Source of the DNA: Aphis gossypii
Taxonomy: Eukaryota > Arthropoda > Insecta > Hemiptera > Aphididae
DNA length: 64,000 nucleotides
Assembly: GCF_020184175.1 (NCBI RefSeq)
Contig: NC_065532.1
Span: 47,698,287-47,762,286 of the forward strand
Reading direction: 5' to 3'
Shown: positions 24,717-37,190 of the stretch, piece by piece
How the letters are laid out: each line of letters opens with the position of its first letter
Numbering within the stretch: position 1 is the stretch's first letter
The notes under the pieces: model-generated
Database searches by the model: none
What the model was told of the DNA's origin: nothing
The model's input: only the letters and a program-made list of their open reading frames with translations
Program-made: the position numbers and the translations under genes

Positions 24717-25595
24717 TAATATATTTAATATCCATAAGAGGTCTGAACTATATCTTCTCTAATTATTTCATATTTTAAATGGTCACTTCCCCGGCCACGT
24801 TACAATTGATCACTCCCAGGAAACACCCTAGGAGACTGATATATATTATTGGTGTATTGTATACGTCATATACGATAAATTTTACATGATGGATAAATAT
24901 TATTTATAAGCTTTGAAAAACACGACAAAATCGTAAATGACTAGCAATTCCCAGTGATGATCAGACACGACGCTCGCAGTAGCGGAGGTCCATCTATCGA
25001 GCGTTTAAATCGTTTTGACGTGTTGTCGGCGGTCGAATTTGTAAATCCGAAAATCTCGTCCATACAATATGCCCTCGAGTGCTCTGAGTTTTTGAAAGTC
25101 TTCCATTGTCATTTCTGATTTCGCAATTGATTTCTACACATTTTTCGATTGAAAAAGAACCGATTCTAGACATTCTTCCGACAGAATACCACGTATGTGA
25201 GTATGTGACATATTATTATCCAACATCGTCTGACAGATTTGTGTAAAGAGAAAAATATTCCGTGTTGACTTAGTTCTTGAAATTTACTGATATTTACTCG
25301 TTATCTTCGGACTGTATACATATAGCGAGTATTTTGTTTCCAATTAATTTATCAAAAACTGCTGTATAGGTAGAGTATTGCAGTACTTTTTGACTATGTT
25401 TGGCGGGGCTTAATCAGCATCTCCAATAATAGCTAAGAGATTCAGCCACCGCCGTGATAAGTAACTATTGTAATAATATTTTAGCTTAATATAGAGTTTT
25501 AGTATTTACCACCACTACTGGTATAGGGCCACGAATGGTGGTATATAGTTAAATATGTGACGCATGCAGTAATAATGACTTTATTGGGGTTTCAG

Positions 25596-25797
25596 GGCCG
25601 GGCAAATAGCTGCGGAACATTAGACTTATATCCGAAAGGTCTCATGTATCCGCCAAGTTACTCTAACTATAAGCCGTATCACTACTGTCCGGAAGAGGAT
25701 TTCATATTGAACAAACGGCTTCCGCACCACACACGGGCGCATATTTCGAGTACGACAATGCGCACACCCCGCGAACGAGCACGGCGTATAATGCACG
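25596..25797 (+). CDS. Probable exon of an unrecognised protein (GRANSCGTLDLYPKG...)
   Basis: The acceptor GGGTTTCAG lies before 25596 and the frame is open from there to 25925. The first about 45 codons look like real protein: GRANSCGTLDLYPKGLMYPP, SYSNYKPYHYCPEEDFILNK, RLPHHT. After that the sequence enters a CpG-rich island and codes for arginine-rich text. The donor is uncertain: A|GTACGA near 25749 or CAC|GTAGGT near 25797 (both usable), and in the latter region a different frame (GAYFEYDNAHTPRTSTAYNA) also looks coding. I give 25797 as the outer limit. The function is unknown; the tyrosine/proline-rich text would suit a disordered tail. Confidence 0.45.
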
Positions 25798-26545
25798 TAG
25801 GTACAGCTTCCGCCCGCCGAAACAATAATCGATTTGCGGCGTGTTTGCGGTCACCGGGGACGACGACGAGAAATAATTGTGCGTGCGCGCGCCGCCGCCG
25901 GCCCGTTTGTTTGATTGAACGTTAAATAGACGTTGACGCCGTCGTTGTTTGCTTGTCACCGTCGGTTTGCCGGTTAATCTCTCAGCGCTCGTGAGAGAAC
26001 GCCTGAAAAGGATTATTATACATCATTGTCGCCGCAGAGGGGACTACGATTTTGCACATCCGCCTCGAAACTGTTAGCGCACACGACGATATGTGACGTA
26101 AGTATATAATATATACGCGTATCGCGGATTCTGGCGTCCATGTGTGTGTGTATATTATAATATATATATACACACTCATATATATATGTGTATATAATAT
26201 TATATACGTGGGCTGCCGAGTCCGCGGGCGAGTTGAACGCGAGAGGTGTGGTGTTTTTCGACTTACGGCGACAGCTTTAGCCGACAGCTCTGGCCGATCG
26301 CTACGGACGGTTTTCCGATTGGCGGCGTTGACAACATAATAATATTAAACAAAACGACGCACACGTCTTTTCCTTATAAATCTGAACGCGAATCGTGTGC
26401 GATAATTACTGACCAGCGGCATATAATTGTACGCCGGACCCAACGGTGGAAAAGCTATAGACTTTTCCGTTTATATAATTACAGCACGACCAACGCCGCT
26501 GCGTCTCCAAATCACTGTCGTACAGACACTCGAACAAAATTCAGT
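25700..26545 (+). promoter_or_regulatory. CpG-rich island with a possible first exon ending at 26097
   Basis: This is one of the largest GC-rich blocks, including a GCGCGCGCC(GCC) run near 25885-25905 and TG/TA microsatellites at about 26140-26205. A strong donor GAC|GTAAGT ends a candidate exon at 26097. An acceptor-like CGCCGCAG precedes AGGGGACTACG at about 26038. Frames through it are short. It may be an alternative promoter or leader exon. Confidence 0.3.
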
Positions 26546-28339
26546 CATTAAGTCTAATTCGAAATAATTCTTGAAAAATGAAACATAAAGTCCCACTGTA
26601 TTGGGAGTATCGATTTTACGGTGAAAATTATTTTCAAATGCAATATTTCCGAAAATGTGTTCCTACATATTTTTTTAGCTAAATACTATATAGATTAAAA
26701 TAAACACTCGTTTAAATTTATGGATGACTACGAAATGCGCTAATTATGAACATAACTTCAGTTGCAATAGTCGTATTTTATTCGATTTACCGATATATAA
26801 AAAAAAAACATTTTGATACAAATCACATTATTGTTGTATGTGAGGTAAACGATATCTTTATGTATAGACTTGAGATTTTAAAGTTCTAAAAGAAAATGTG
26901 AAGAGAGCCTCGAAAATGTTAAAATATGTTCTACAAAAATACGTTTAAATATTTATTTATCACTGTTATATATCCACAAATTAGAAAATGCAAAATAAGG
27001 ATTATACAATGTCTTTCTGTGATAATAGACAGGTTATGTGTTTTTGCGAGGTTAGTAGGTACAAACGGAGGGCTACACGTTCGTTATTTAGATACACGAT
27101 TAAAATGTTTTACGTTTTTGTCATTAAATTTATGATCGACTTAAGATTTCCACTATATAAATTTGAGATAGTAAAAAACAAAATGATTTTATCTCACCTT
27201 GTTATTGTGCACAACATTCTAGATGATTTTGGAGGTATTACATATTTTGGTTACTTGACAATTGTATCTATAAAACAATAATAAATCAATCATTATATTA
27301 ATATATTGATGTAGTTGTTGGTAAAAAGTTATAAAAGGCTTTAGTTGAATAATTGACAATAAAAAGTAACTTGATAAATGTGAAGAAAAAAAATTATTAA
27401 TTTATATTAAATTATATATTAATATTAACAATAAAATCGGTTAGTGTAGTATTAATTTATTAAACAATTAAAACTCCTTGGGTATCTATCGTAAAATTTT
27501 TTGAGCACAATTGGTCTATCGATCCTTAAATGTTTAAAGTGCAATTGCTATATAAAAAAGTAATTTTAAGCGCAATTGGTAAACTCCCATCGTTTCGTAT
27601 CTGTAATATAAAGCTTATATAATACATATATGTGTCATGTGTGAAGTATCATATTATATTGTAATAAAACTGTTACGATATATTTGTGGTGGAATTGAGT
27701 TTGATACAGTTCCCATGAAATCTGATTTTATTCGCACGAATAGGCAGCAGATTTGTAATATACTTGCGCATATCTTAAGTCTTAAACGCTAATAAAAATG
27801 TCATAAAATGTACAAGCGGCTGTGTCTCTACGAGTTCGTAGCTACATATATAGGCGCTGCGTATTCCGCTAAAAATTAAATAATACCAGTAGATGACATC
27901 TGTTATAAATTCCACTAAGTATAAACTACACATATTTTCTATACGGTAATTTAGGTGGATTTTATCATTCATTATAAAATATAAGTATACAATTTATATA
28001 AAAACTATTTTATTTCTTGTAACCCGTTATGACAACAACAATAAAATATGAGCTAAAAAATTCCAATATGCGAATTCCTCTTTAAAATAGAAAACTTAAA
28101 ATTTATCTTCCATATTTATTGGATTATCAACACACCAAAATTCAGAATTATATGATTGCGATACACTTGGTTGTGGATCGCTTACACACACAAACACATA
28201 AACATAGCCTTTTATTAATTTAGATATACATATAGGTAGGTAAGTCAATTAGAATTGACATCTACAGTCTCTGTATTTATTACCCTCGATGGAAGTTGTA
28301 GTTGTCCTACAATAATCTACCGTTCAATTCACATCGATG
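26546..28339. other. AT-rich noncoding stretch
   Basis: Two overlapping plus frames (26926-27281) are rich in F, I, K, N and Y and start without a supporting signal. I see no gene. Confidence 0.55.
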
Positions 28340-29190
28340 AGCGGATAATAATTAGTGCCCACCGTAGAGAGGTCTAGCTGCAAATCTAGTATACTTATCG
28401 CGAATAATATATAACATAATATAATATATGGTATACACGTATATAATGCTGAGCGCGCTGAACACGACTAAGACGGAAACACGCGCTCGGGGGCCCAATT
28501 TGTTGCGGTTATAACGAGCGGTCCTATGTATATATATTATATACCGTGTGTGTGATGTATAATATAGAAAAAAACGGCTACGACGACGACGACTATGACG
28601 ACGAATGAGAAATATTACCATACGCGCGCGGGGCGCGGCGGCGTACATGACTTTAACAAAAGAACCGGTCGATTTTTTTATTATTATTGTTGTTAATACG
28701 GTTTTTTTCCGTCCGTACGCGTCAACCACCCGCGAGTTTAAAGGGACAAATTATCAATTTTAAAACGACTGTATAATATGCACTGGGGTGTGTATACCGC
28801 GAGGACGGTTGTTATTATCAGATCCGCGTGCGAATTTGCCCTCCCGCAAACATGAGGTTTGCCTCGTTAGCCGATGACTCACACCCACACCAGTCGCATT
28901 GCATATCGAACATAATATTTTATACGCACGTGTATTTTTGTGTACGTGTGCGTGTGTACGAACGCGGCGGCACGCCGGGTACTGTATAACCATTGTGGGC
29001 GGTTGTTTTTTAGATTTTATTTTTACTCCATACGGCTCTCTTTTGTGCTCGTGTCACACTTGACGAACAAAAGGACGGTTTTTTTCTATTATTATTATTG
29101 TTTGAAATGCGCGCTCGATAAGAAAAAAAATAGCCGCACACGCAAAACTACGGGGAACACCGGAAAATCGTCACGATTCGACCGAAAAGG
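28340..29190 (+). promoter_or_regulatory. CpG-rich island ending in a probable noncoding first exon
   Basis: GC and CpG are high through 28440-28720 and 28790-29000 (for example GCGCGCGGGGCGCGGCGGCG near 28623). The block ends in a very strong donor AAAAGG|GTAAGT (exon end 29190). ATG codons in the last 200 nt give only very short frames (ATG at about 29108 stops after four codons), so the exon is probably an untranslated leader. The start site is not pinned down. Confidence 0.35.
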
Positions 29191-29248
29191 GTAAGTCTAC
29201 TGTGGAGTCCTGCTGCCAAATTATTTGTACTTGTATTATGATATAGGT

Positions 29249-29290
29249 CAGCGATTCTCAACCTAACCTTATAGGTTATACCTACAACAT
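29249..29290. mobile_element. hAT-like terminal motif (relic)
   Basis: CAGCGATTCTCAACC begins at 29249, one or two changes from the CAGNGGTTCTCAACC end typical of hAT elements. No second end was identified. Confidence 0.3.
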
Positions 29291-32200
29291 TATAATATAT
29301 ATATCAATATTATCAAAGAAATCTTCGACGATTATCACTATCGATTTATTCTCGAACAAAAAACCGTAGGCAAGTATCGATCACTGTTATTAATTTTACT
29401 ATTTATACATATAAAAGCTTTGCGTGTTGCGCCGAAAATTGTTCTTGTTTTTTAATGGAATAACGAGTGTTGTAATTTTTTAAATTGTACATGATTATTG
29501 TGTATATCTATCACTTAAACTCACGAAGTATATATTCTACAGTAAATTATATTGCAATTATTACTGTATTTACTAACACAATATACCGCGCATAAGATAG
29601 TCGTATTAGTCGTAATATTTGTTAATCTTCAATTTCGCATTGCACGGTTTTAAATATCACGGTAGGAGATCTACAATTTCGTCTATAGAAACGGATCGTT
29701 ACGAAATAATGAAAGATATTTTACTACAAAAATAATATATCATATATAGCTATTAAAATTTAAAATATGTGACGAGTGTTTATCTTCGGATCAAAAGAAA
29801 AACGTCGCGCTGTTATAACACGAAGACAACTTACTACGCAGCGACACTAGTCACGATGTTTATTGTGTGTAATCTATATTATTATAAGTCGATATGGGTG
29901 TGGTATATAATACGACGTCTCGCGTGCGTTTACTTATAAATGTTCGTAATCGACAGAAATATCTACACGGTATCGAGACGTATGTCAAACCAGCCCTCCG
30001 GTTTTACATGTTTGAATAACCATCAATTTGTACGTAGATATTTGTACAAATTGAGTAGGTATTTGTGGAATTTTTATTTTTCGCTGCTATATTTGTGAAG
30101 ATAGATTGTTCTCTTGGTCAGGTAATTGAACTACGAAAATATACGTTCATGGACGGACTCGTGGGATATAACTTATAATATGTGATCTGGTACCCTCAAT
30201 CGATCCGATAAATATGATATTATTATACGTATTATAACTTATTGGGTTATTATTGATATTTAATACTAAAACAATAATAGGTATTATGCTATTATCGTTT
30301 CTGACACGTTTTAGTAACATGTTTAAAGGTTTAAAACACTTAATACGTTTTTAAAACGTTTATTATGATTTATGGTTGCAACACTACGTAAGCGACAGCA
30401 AAGTATTGTTTTTGACAGTCAATTTTGGCCAGTTTAGTGCAGAAAATTGCCATAAAATGTAGAAAATTAAAATATTAAAATAAGAATTATTAGATAACTA
30501 AAAATAAAGTGTTAAGCTAATATAGTTATGACAGTTATTTGTGATCAAATAGTCGATTAATATCAAGTAAACTAAAGTTTGAAATTAATATATCCTATAC
30601 GCCTTGTAGGAAAAGTCTTTTCTAAAAAAAAAAAAAAAAAATTACATTATTATTATTATTATTATCATAACTACTCATACAGTAAACGCTTATATCGTAG
30701 GTATCTATCGATTAATACAACAAAGGTATATGTCGTGATGATCATATATTAGCTGAATATGCAAGAACAATGCAATTCAGTTTTAATGCAAATTATTTTA
30801 AAGGATTATTTACAATTTTTTAAAAATAAAAAAAACATAAGCATATGCAATATATGTTTTTCTTAAATTTTTTTAAACGTTTGTGAAAAAATATTTTTTT
30901 ACATAATTTCTGAACACAATAAAATTACAAAATAATTCGATTCTTAGTTATAACTTATAAGTATCTATCTAATTGAAGTTAAGATGAGCGGAGTGTAGAT
31001 TATAGAAACGTTTGTTTTCACTAAACACTTGTATAAAAATAAATATTATGTAATATCATTACAATAAAATTCATTAATTTTATGGTAATTGTATTGCAGT
31101 GTTATACGTCTATGTATAGAAAGTTAAGACTTGATCAACACCGGTTCAATGTATGTCGACACCAACGGGCAAGTGACCTGTGATTTTAGTTATTACCGAT
31201 AAATCTGATGTGTATATGTGTTTCTGTATACAGAACCAATAAGAATACTAATTATTTAGTTATGATCTTATACATTGTATAAAGTTAAAAAGTAGGATAG
31301 TTAACGGGTTTTAAATCAAGCACTCATCGTTGTTTTAACCATGTTGTGAGATTCTACCGAAAATCATTGGTAAGTGTTTTTTTTTTAAAAAAAAAAAACA
31401 AATAATTGCTAAGTTAATGCATATTAGTCACTGTATGTCTGTATACCATTATATCTCTTATCAGAATCGAATATACAAGACAAAAAATGTCTTATCAAGT
31501 AATTATAAGCATTATTTAGCAAGAGATAAAAATGAATAAAATTTTATAATAATTATTATATACGTATTAAAATAAAAAATTAAAATACATATGACAATTT
31601 AAAAAAATTAAGTCGTTTCAACAAAGAGGAAATCACTGTTTTGTGTGTTAGAGGTATAATGCAGTTTTATGCCATTATGATATATATAAATATATAGGTA
31701 GTTATATTTGAAAGCAATTTTATTATTATATTTATTCTATTATCGTATTCTCAGAGTGTATATTATTTGTATAGATTGTAATTGACAGTTATATAATTAA
31801 AACTATTACCTATAAAATAAATTGTAAATAATGTTCTGTATATTTATTGTAAATAATATAAAGCTCAATAAATATGAATTATTTACTTTCTAAATCATAA
31901 TTTTTTTTTTTTAATCTAATCTTAAATCCGTAAATCCTAATAAACTAAACATCGTATCTTTAGCATTTAAATAACAAGTAATAGTTGCAAATGAGTAACT
32001 TTAGTAGGTACCATACTAAGGTATAATATCAAGTGTATGTGATATTTTACCTAACCAGGCCTACAGTATATTATAAAATTTCGCTTTAACAAATAAACAC
32101 ATTATTTAACTATTAATAAAATTATAAAATAATACATCAAATATTTATACGTATTACGCCTAAAGATGCAACTTGATAAAATTTCTGTAAGTTGTGGTGG

Positions 32201-32339
32201 TCTTTTGAAAACGTGAATCATACGATGACTTTTATTTATACCTAATAATATGTAGTCGATGATTTTTGATAAATTTAAAATAGATACCTGCGATTACTGT
32301 AACTGCTCAGTACTCAGTAGGTATACAAATACTAAAATA
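29291..32339. other. AT-rich noncoding stretch
   Basis: It contains an ATT triplet run near 30645-30665 and a T/A self-complementary run near 31377-31400. No exon is supported. Confidence 0.6.
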
Positions 32340-32850
32340 AGAACTATTTATAAGAGAGAAGATGTTCACGTGTGCACCACATACCATTGATTGCGTCCCT
32401 AGGTTGCAAATTGGGAAACGCCCAGCAGATGTGTAGGGTAGCCCCGAAATAAGTTATATAACTCGGGATTGGACCATAAAAAAGTGCATCCCTAGGGGGA
32501 AAGATTGACCCCCGGTGTCTATGCATACCAGAACATAAAACGTCAGCAGAACAACCAACCAGAATAAGGCTGACTCCGGCCACGGTGTGGCTAAGTCAAT
32601 AATAATAAATAATTATGAGCTCACCGATCAAATATAATGATATCCTACCAGTCATCGGGGTGACCGAAGATCAAGGTGGTTGAGTAACGGTATTTGCTCG
32701 TAATAGGTTCTGTCATCGCTTGGCATCATCCAAAGTGTAAATATTCGGAGGCAATCATCTATGGCTAACAAATGCGGCTCGCGGTAACGTACTGGTGGAA
32801 ACCTGATTGTTATTTTCACTAGCCCTAAAGTAATAGGAGAAAATACATTA
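32340..32850. mobile_element. Compositional insert, possibly a transposon fragment
   Basis: About 500 bp with close to balanced base composition interrupts DNA that is far more AT-rich on both sides, without the microsatellites of the CpG islands. It has words such as GGTAGCCCCGAAATAAG and CCCTAGGGGGAAAGATTGAC. The longest frame (79 codons, minus, from 32583) is not convincingly coding. An old retroelement 5' region or other inserted sequence is the simplest reading. Confidence 0.35.
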
Positions 32851-34593
32851 ATGTGTAAGTAACAGTCATTAAATTCAACTACGAAGAAAAATATAAGAAC
32901 ATTATTTGGAGGCAGCCTATAGAAGCTATCGTTTTCACGGTGGTATTTTTACGATATTTCAATATTTATGCAATTTATATGATAAGTATTTAAAGTTTTA
33001 CATTTTAAAAATAATCATGCTTTTCTTTATAATAGAAAATCGGTAACAATTTAATACACAAACACAGATACTGTTTTTAAGTTTGAATTTTATAATTAGT
33101 TAGTCCACTTAAAAAATATTAACGCTAAAAATACAACTAATTGATTGGAATTTAAAAAATAAAGTTCCTGTGATACAGCTAAGAAAATAGTGAGAAAATA
33201 AACGCATGCGGAATCTCGTTACCAATGTCTTGGTGACACAGAGGTTTGAATTTGAGTGAGAATAAAAAAAATCTAATTCAATGATAATTCAAGTGAATTG
33301 AGTAGATATACAAATTAATAAAAATGTATATTGTTTTTATTTATATGCTAAAGATATTTTACGATAAACGTGTTTGAAAGTAGATATTAAGTATTGTTTA
33401 ATACGAGACGCGACAAGACAAATAAAAAAAAAATCCCTTAATAGTTGTATTTTTTTAAAAAAAATGGTGATTTATTATCGGAGGGGTAATTATTGTATAT
33501 TGTTATAGTTTACAAGAATAAATAAAAAAAAAAAAAACTAGAGTTTTTTAATAAGTATAAATTCAATAAAAATCTGTGGGTTAAAGTATTGATGAAGTTT
33601 TAATTGTTAAGAAATAGAAAACATTTATAATAATTTAATTTTTCTATAAATAGTGTAATGTACTTTTATAAGTGAGGTCAAATATTTCTTTATATAGAAA
33701 AAGAAATAAAATTAAATAATTAAATACATAATAGATACTTTTTTTGAAATTTTGATTGGTTTGATTGGCCTTTAAAATATGGGTTGATTTAATTTATTCT
33801 TTGAGTAAAGTACTTTAAAACTTGGATAAATAACTATATACTAAATTATGAAACAATAAATAAAGTTAAAGGTGTGTGTTCACTGTTCAGTGTACAATGT
33901 AGTATACTGTACAAATACAAATAACTGCATCGATGCAGAAACTTTTTATTTATCATGATATGAGAAACCCTATTATATATTATTATTATAATATTCAGAC
34001 CAATAGGCGATTTGAACGTAAAACTTGGTATAATATTATGATTAATGTCTAAAATATCTATTTTTAGATAGCGAGCATCTTTACTGCTTATATTAGATTA
34101 ATATACTGTATTTTATGTTAATTTTTTCAAAATAGTAAATAGTATAATTATTAGCTTGAATCAATACATGGTAATGCAAGACATAATTGGGAGTGTAAAG
34201 TTTTATGATCATTGATCAGTCGTTGACCGTTGTCATAATAATAAAACTCTTGACAATGTATATTTTTGTTATTTTATGTAAATTTCATTTAGATATGTGA
34301 CCAAGAATTATAAAAATATATATTGCATTAAATGAAATAGTAACATAATATAAAAGAACTATTTTAGTTATTGATGTATTAGGTACAGTATTTTAACTAT
34401 TTTTATTTTGAGCTCAATAAAAATATGGTTCGTTTAGAGAAAATCAAAGTTCTCAAAGAGAATTTCCCGTTTGAAATACGGTTGTTTTGAAAAGTCTTTG
34501 AGTAAAAACCTGACCTGATGGTTTAGACAATGTTTCGTGGGGGAACGAAAAAAAAATCTGAACAAGCATACTTGACGATTTATTTTGACTTAC
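32851..34593. other. AT-rich noncoding stretch
   Basis: I see no gene or element here that I can support. Confidence 0.6.
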
Positions 34594-34713
34594 CAACCTC
34601 GGGCGCCTTTTTATTTCCACTCCGTTTTTCTGAGGGTGAATAAAATTTAATTTTTAAACTACCCTTTTTGGCTACAGTGGCAGAAATGAAATGCTCTCTG
34701 AAGTCCTTAAAAC
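34594..34713 (-). CDS. Possible exon, minus strand (FKDFREHFISATVAKKG...)
   Basis: The acceptor TTTTTATAG precedes 34713 and the donor GGTTG|GTAAGT follows 34594. One frame is open throughout: FKDFREHFISATVAKKGSLK then IKFYSPSEKRSGNKKAPEVG. If unspliced it ends three codons later (KSK, stop), so it may be a terminal exon. The lysine-rich, serine/proline composition is unlike the neighbourhood. I do not recognise it; a transposase-derived relic is possible. Confidence 0.35.
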
Positions 34714-34900
34714 CTATAAAAACACTTTTAATATTTTTATTTTTATTTTTAAATATACAAATTACAAAAACTATAAAAATTAATGCGAAAACTTGATCAA
34801 CTATTAAAGTTTTTTAAGTGCTACGAACAAAACAGACATTATCATATAATACACCCATATATATGTATTCGTCATAAAATAAAATTACCTATTGTCTTAC

Positions 34901-35030
34901 CAACCAATGAAACACCCGTCGCTTAACATTATCAGGCCTTGCGAAAAATCCAAGCCGTGTGCGATATCGTGAATGTTTTTTTTCGATCGAAAATATTTTA
35001 ATAATAAATCGTGACCGTGTATAAAGTACT
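34901..35030 (-). CDS. Possible exon upstream of the previous one, frame ambiguous
   Basis: The acceptor TTTATAG precedes 35030 and the donor GGTTG|GTAAGA follows 34901. Two frames are open across all 130 nt: one contains HGHDLLLKYFRSKKNIHDIA and GLDFSQGLIMLSDGCFIG, the other KKHSRYRTRLGFFARPDNVK and RRVFHWL. Neither joins the 34713-34594 frame in phase, so these may be decayed exons, or one of the boundaries is wrong. Confidence 0.3.
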
Positions 35031-35282
35031 CTATAAATAAATTATAATAGGTAGTTTCGTGTTGTACAGTTTTTTTTTGTTTACTTTTACGTCTTTATTG
35101 TCTCTCCATAAACAATATTCTACCAAAAATTCTGAGATTACGTTTTGCTGATTATCATATAGGTCCTACATACATTATATTCGGGAAGAATAAAGACTTA
35201 AAAAATATTGGTGCTTTAGGTTCTAAAACAAAAAATAACAATCTTTATCGCTAAAAACAATCATAAAACAATTAAGTTATGG

Positions 35283-35479
35283 GTACGCGTATCAAGTCCA
35301 TAGTCAATGGGGGGAGGGGGGCTTTAGGGTTCAACCCCCCCCCCCCCCCGAAATATTTTTTGAAATAAAACAATAGTTAAAATTTAATATGTTATTACAT
35401 AATATAACATATTATACATTAACCCCCCCCCCCCCCCAAAAAAAAAAAATATTTTTCTGGCTACGGCCTTGACGCGTAC
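35283..35479. mobile_element. 197-bp inverted-repeat element with two poly-C tracts (MITE-like)
   Basis: GTACGCGTATCAAGTCCATAG (35283-35303) faces CTACGGCCTTGACGCGTAC (35461-35479), an imperfect terminal inverted repeat. Inside are a G-run (GGGGGGAGGGGGG, about 35309-35321) and two direct modules made of AAC15 followed by AAATATTTTT (C15 at 35335-35349 and 35423-35437, the second followed by A12). No target duplication is obvious. Confidence 0.65.
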
Positions 35480-35836
35480 ATATTGTATCATAGCACACTA
35501 AAAGTATGAAAATTGTATAAAACATTATTTTTGATAAAAATTAAATGTAGGAAATAAAAATATTGATTATAATTATTTTATAATTTTATAATTTATTTTA
35601 TGCACAATCAGGTTATTTTTTTCTCCATCGCAGTTATACTCTATAATATACACATAATATATTTTGGTATCTTCAGTGTTGTTTTCGTTATTGTTAATTT
35701 GACTATTAAATCAAAAGTTTTTGGAATTTTGTACATAAATAGTTTATCTATTCGTAAATACTGTAGTTTACGAAACGAAAAAAATTAAATTTACGTCTTC
35801 AGTAATCAACACAATTTATGTCTTCGGTCTTTGCAG

Positions 35837-35884
35837 GAAGTAGACCGTGCGAATGCGACGCGCGTCTTACGAGTATTCCTATAA
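35837..35884 (+). other. Very good splice acceptor with short open segment
   Basis: GGTCTTTGCAG precedes GAAGTAGACCGTGCG. In phase 0 the segment reads EVDRANATRVLRVFL and stops at 35884; in phase 1 it reads SRPCECDARLTSIPIII before a stop. It could be a short alternative terminal exon for the plus-strand gene, but there is no independent support. Confidence 0.2.
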
Positions 35885-36215
35885 TAATATAATATTTATT
35901 GCTTATTATCTAATATAACGTATAAGTATATAATTGTCGCAACGCGCTGATGACATATTGACACGGAAAGCTAGTCGATGAGTCGATCGTTTGGATCGGA
36001 AAGGGTAAAAAAAAAAAATCTAAAATAAAATAAAAAAAACTAAAAAAAACCACCATCCCGAGAGACCGCCCGCCTGAGAGTATTATCATTATATTATTAT
36101 TATTATATCGACGGCGGTGGCCCGTGCTCGCGTTAATGACGTTTTTAATTTACTCGAACCACGCGTGTTGTTTGTCGTATATACAATATACACATATACG
36201 CACGCTCTTGACGTA

Positions 36216-36236
36216 ACACACACACACACACACACA
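36216..36236. repeat. (AC)n microsatellite
   Basis: A 21-bp uninterrupted AC run is visible. Confidence 0.9.
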
Positions 36237-36735
36237 TGTATATATATCACTCGACCCCTCGGCCTCGATATCACACACGGCCAATTTGTCAATACACAAG
36301 CGCGTACGAAACGAAAAAGCATATAAAATATAAAAAAAAGCGCACACCCATATGAATACATGGCGTTGTTTTCTGGCAGGACTTAGGCGGCGGCGGCTAA
36401 TCCGATTCGGGTCCTCGGGGCACAGAACTAATATATATATATATATACACACACATACTAGTTGAGATGGAGACGACTGCCCGACGAGGCTGGGCAGATA
36501 CGGGGAGGGACAGAGAGACAGACCTAGTGAGTGTGAAAGAGTGAGAGCGGCGGAAAAAAAAGACCGTATGTGTGTGCGGCTGTACATATACTATGTATAT
36601 ATATATTAAATGCGCGTATAAATTGTAACCACCGCGAAGGGCTAATCATCGGGAAAAATGTGAGAGAGACACCACCGAAGAGAGAGAGACAGACAGACGG
36701 AGGGTGAGAGAAAAAAGGGTCTAGGGCTCGCTCGA

Positions 36736-36764
36736 GCGCGCGCGTGTGTGTGTGTGCGCGCACA
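36736..36764. repeat. 29-bp alternating purine-pyrimidine tract (Z-DNA-prone)
   Basis: GCGCGCGC, then a (GT)n run, then GCGCGCACA alternate without a break. Mixed CG and TG dinucleotide repeats are the classic sequence type that can adopt Z-DNA. Confidence 0.85.
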
Positions 36765-37190
36765 ACAAAAGAGTTTTATTTACATTCCCGGGACCTCCCG
36801 TGTCATGCGAAAAAGCACCCACGTCAAGTACTACCCTCCACTGGCGCACTGTTTTGTTTAAGACTTAACGGCTGTGTATATACGTATATGATATTATTTA
36901 TGGTCGTGTGTGTGCAAGTATATAGAATATAATATGCGCACGCCGTGTTCCATTACTCGGTGCGGCAAAAATCGCTCACAGACAGTCTACATAGTACATA
37001 CACACACATGCACACACGCGTATATATTATAATCCCTCAAACGGTGTACTCGCACACCAACACAAATACACTCGATTCAATTACTTATCAACTCTTTTTC
37101 TTCTCCGCTTATATCCATTATATATTGTACAATCCTCCCTATCTGACGACGACGATGACGTCTTTCGCGATTCTATATAAAAATTAAAAA

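Larger units (their letters stand above)
36040..37190. promoter_or_regulatory. CpG-rich island dense in microsatellites
   Basis: GC-rich patches (36100-36170, 36380-36420, 36470-36550, 36730-36860) are mixed with AC, TA, GA and TG/CG runs. Open frames on both strands (up to 145 codons) are translated repeats and I reject them. Regulatory function is inferred from composition. Confidence 0.3.

Noticed and set aside
28940..29194. 84-codon plus-strand frame through the leader exon
   Set aside because: No ATG at its start, text dominated by repeats, and it crosses the strong donor at 29191 to end on the TAA of GTAAGT.
36089..36763. Several open frames of 60-145 codons on both strands
   Set aside because: They are translations of AC, TG, TA and GA microsatellites in a GC-rich island, with overlapping frames and no splice or start support.
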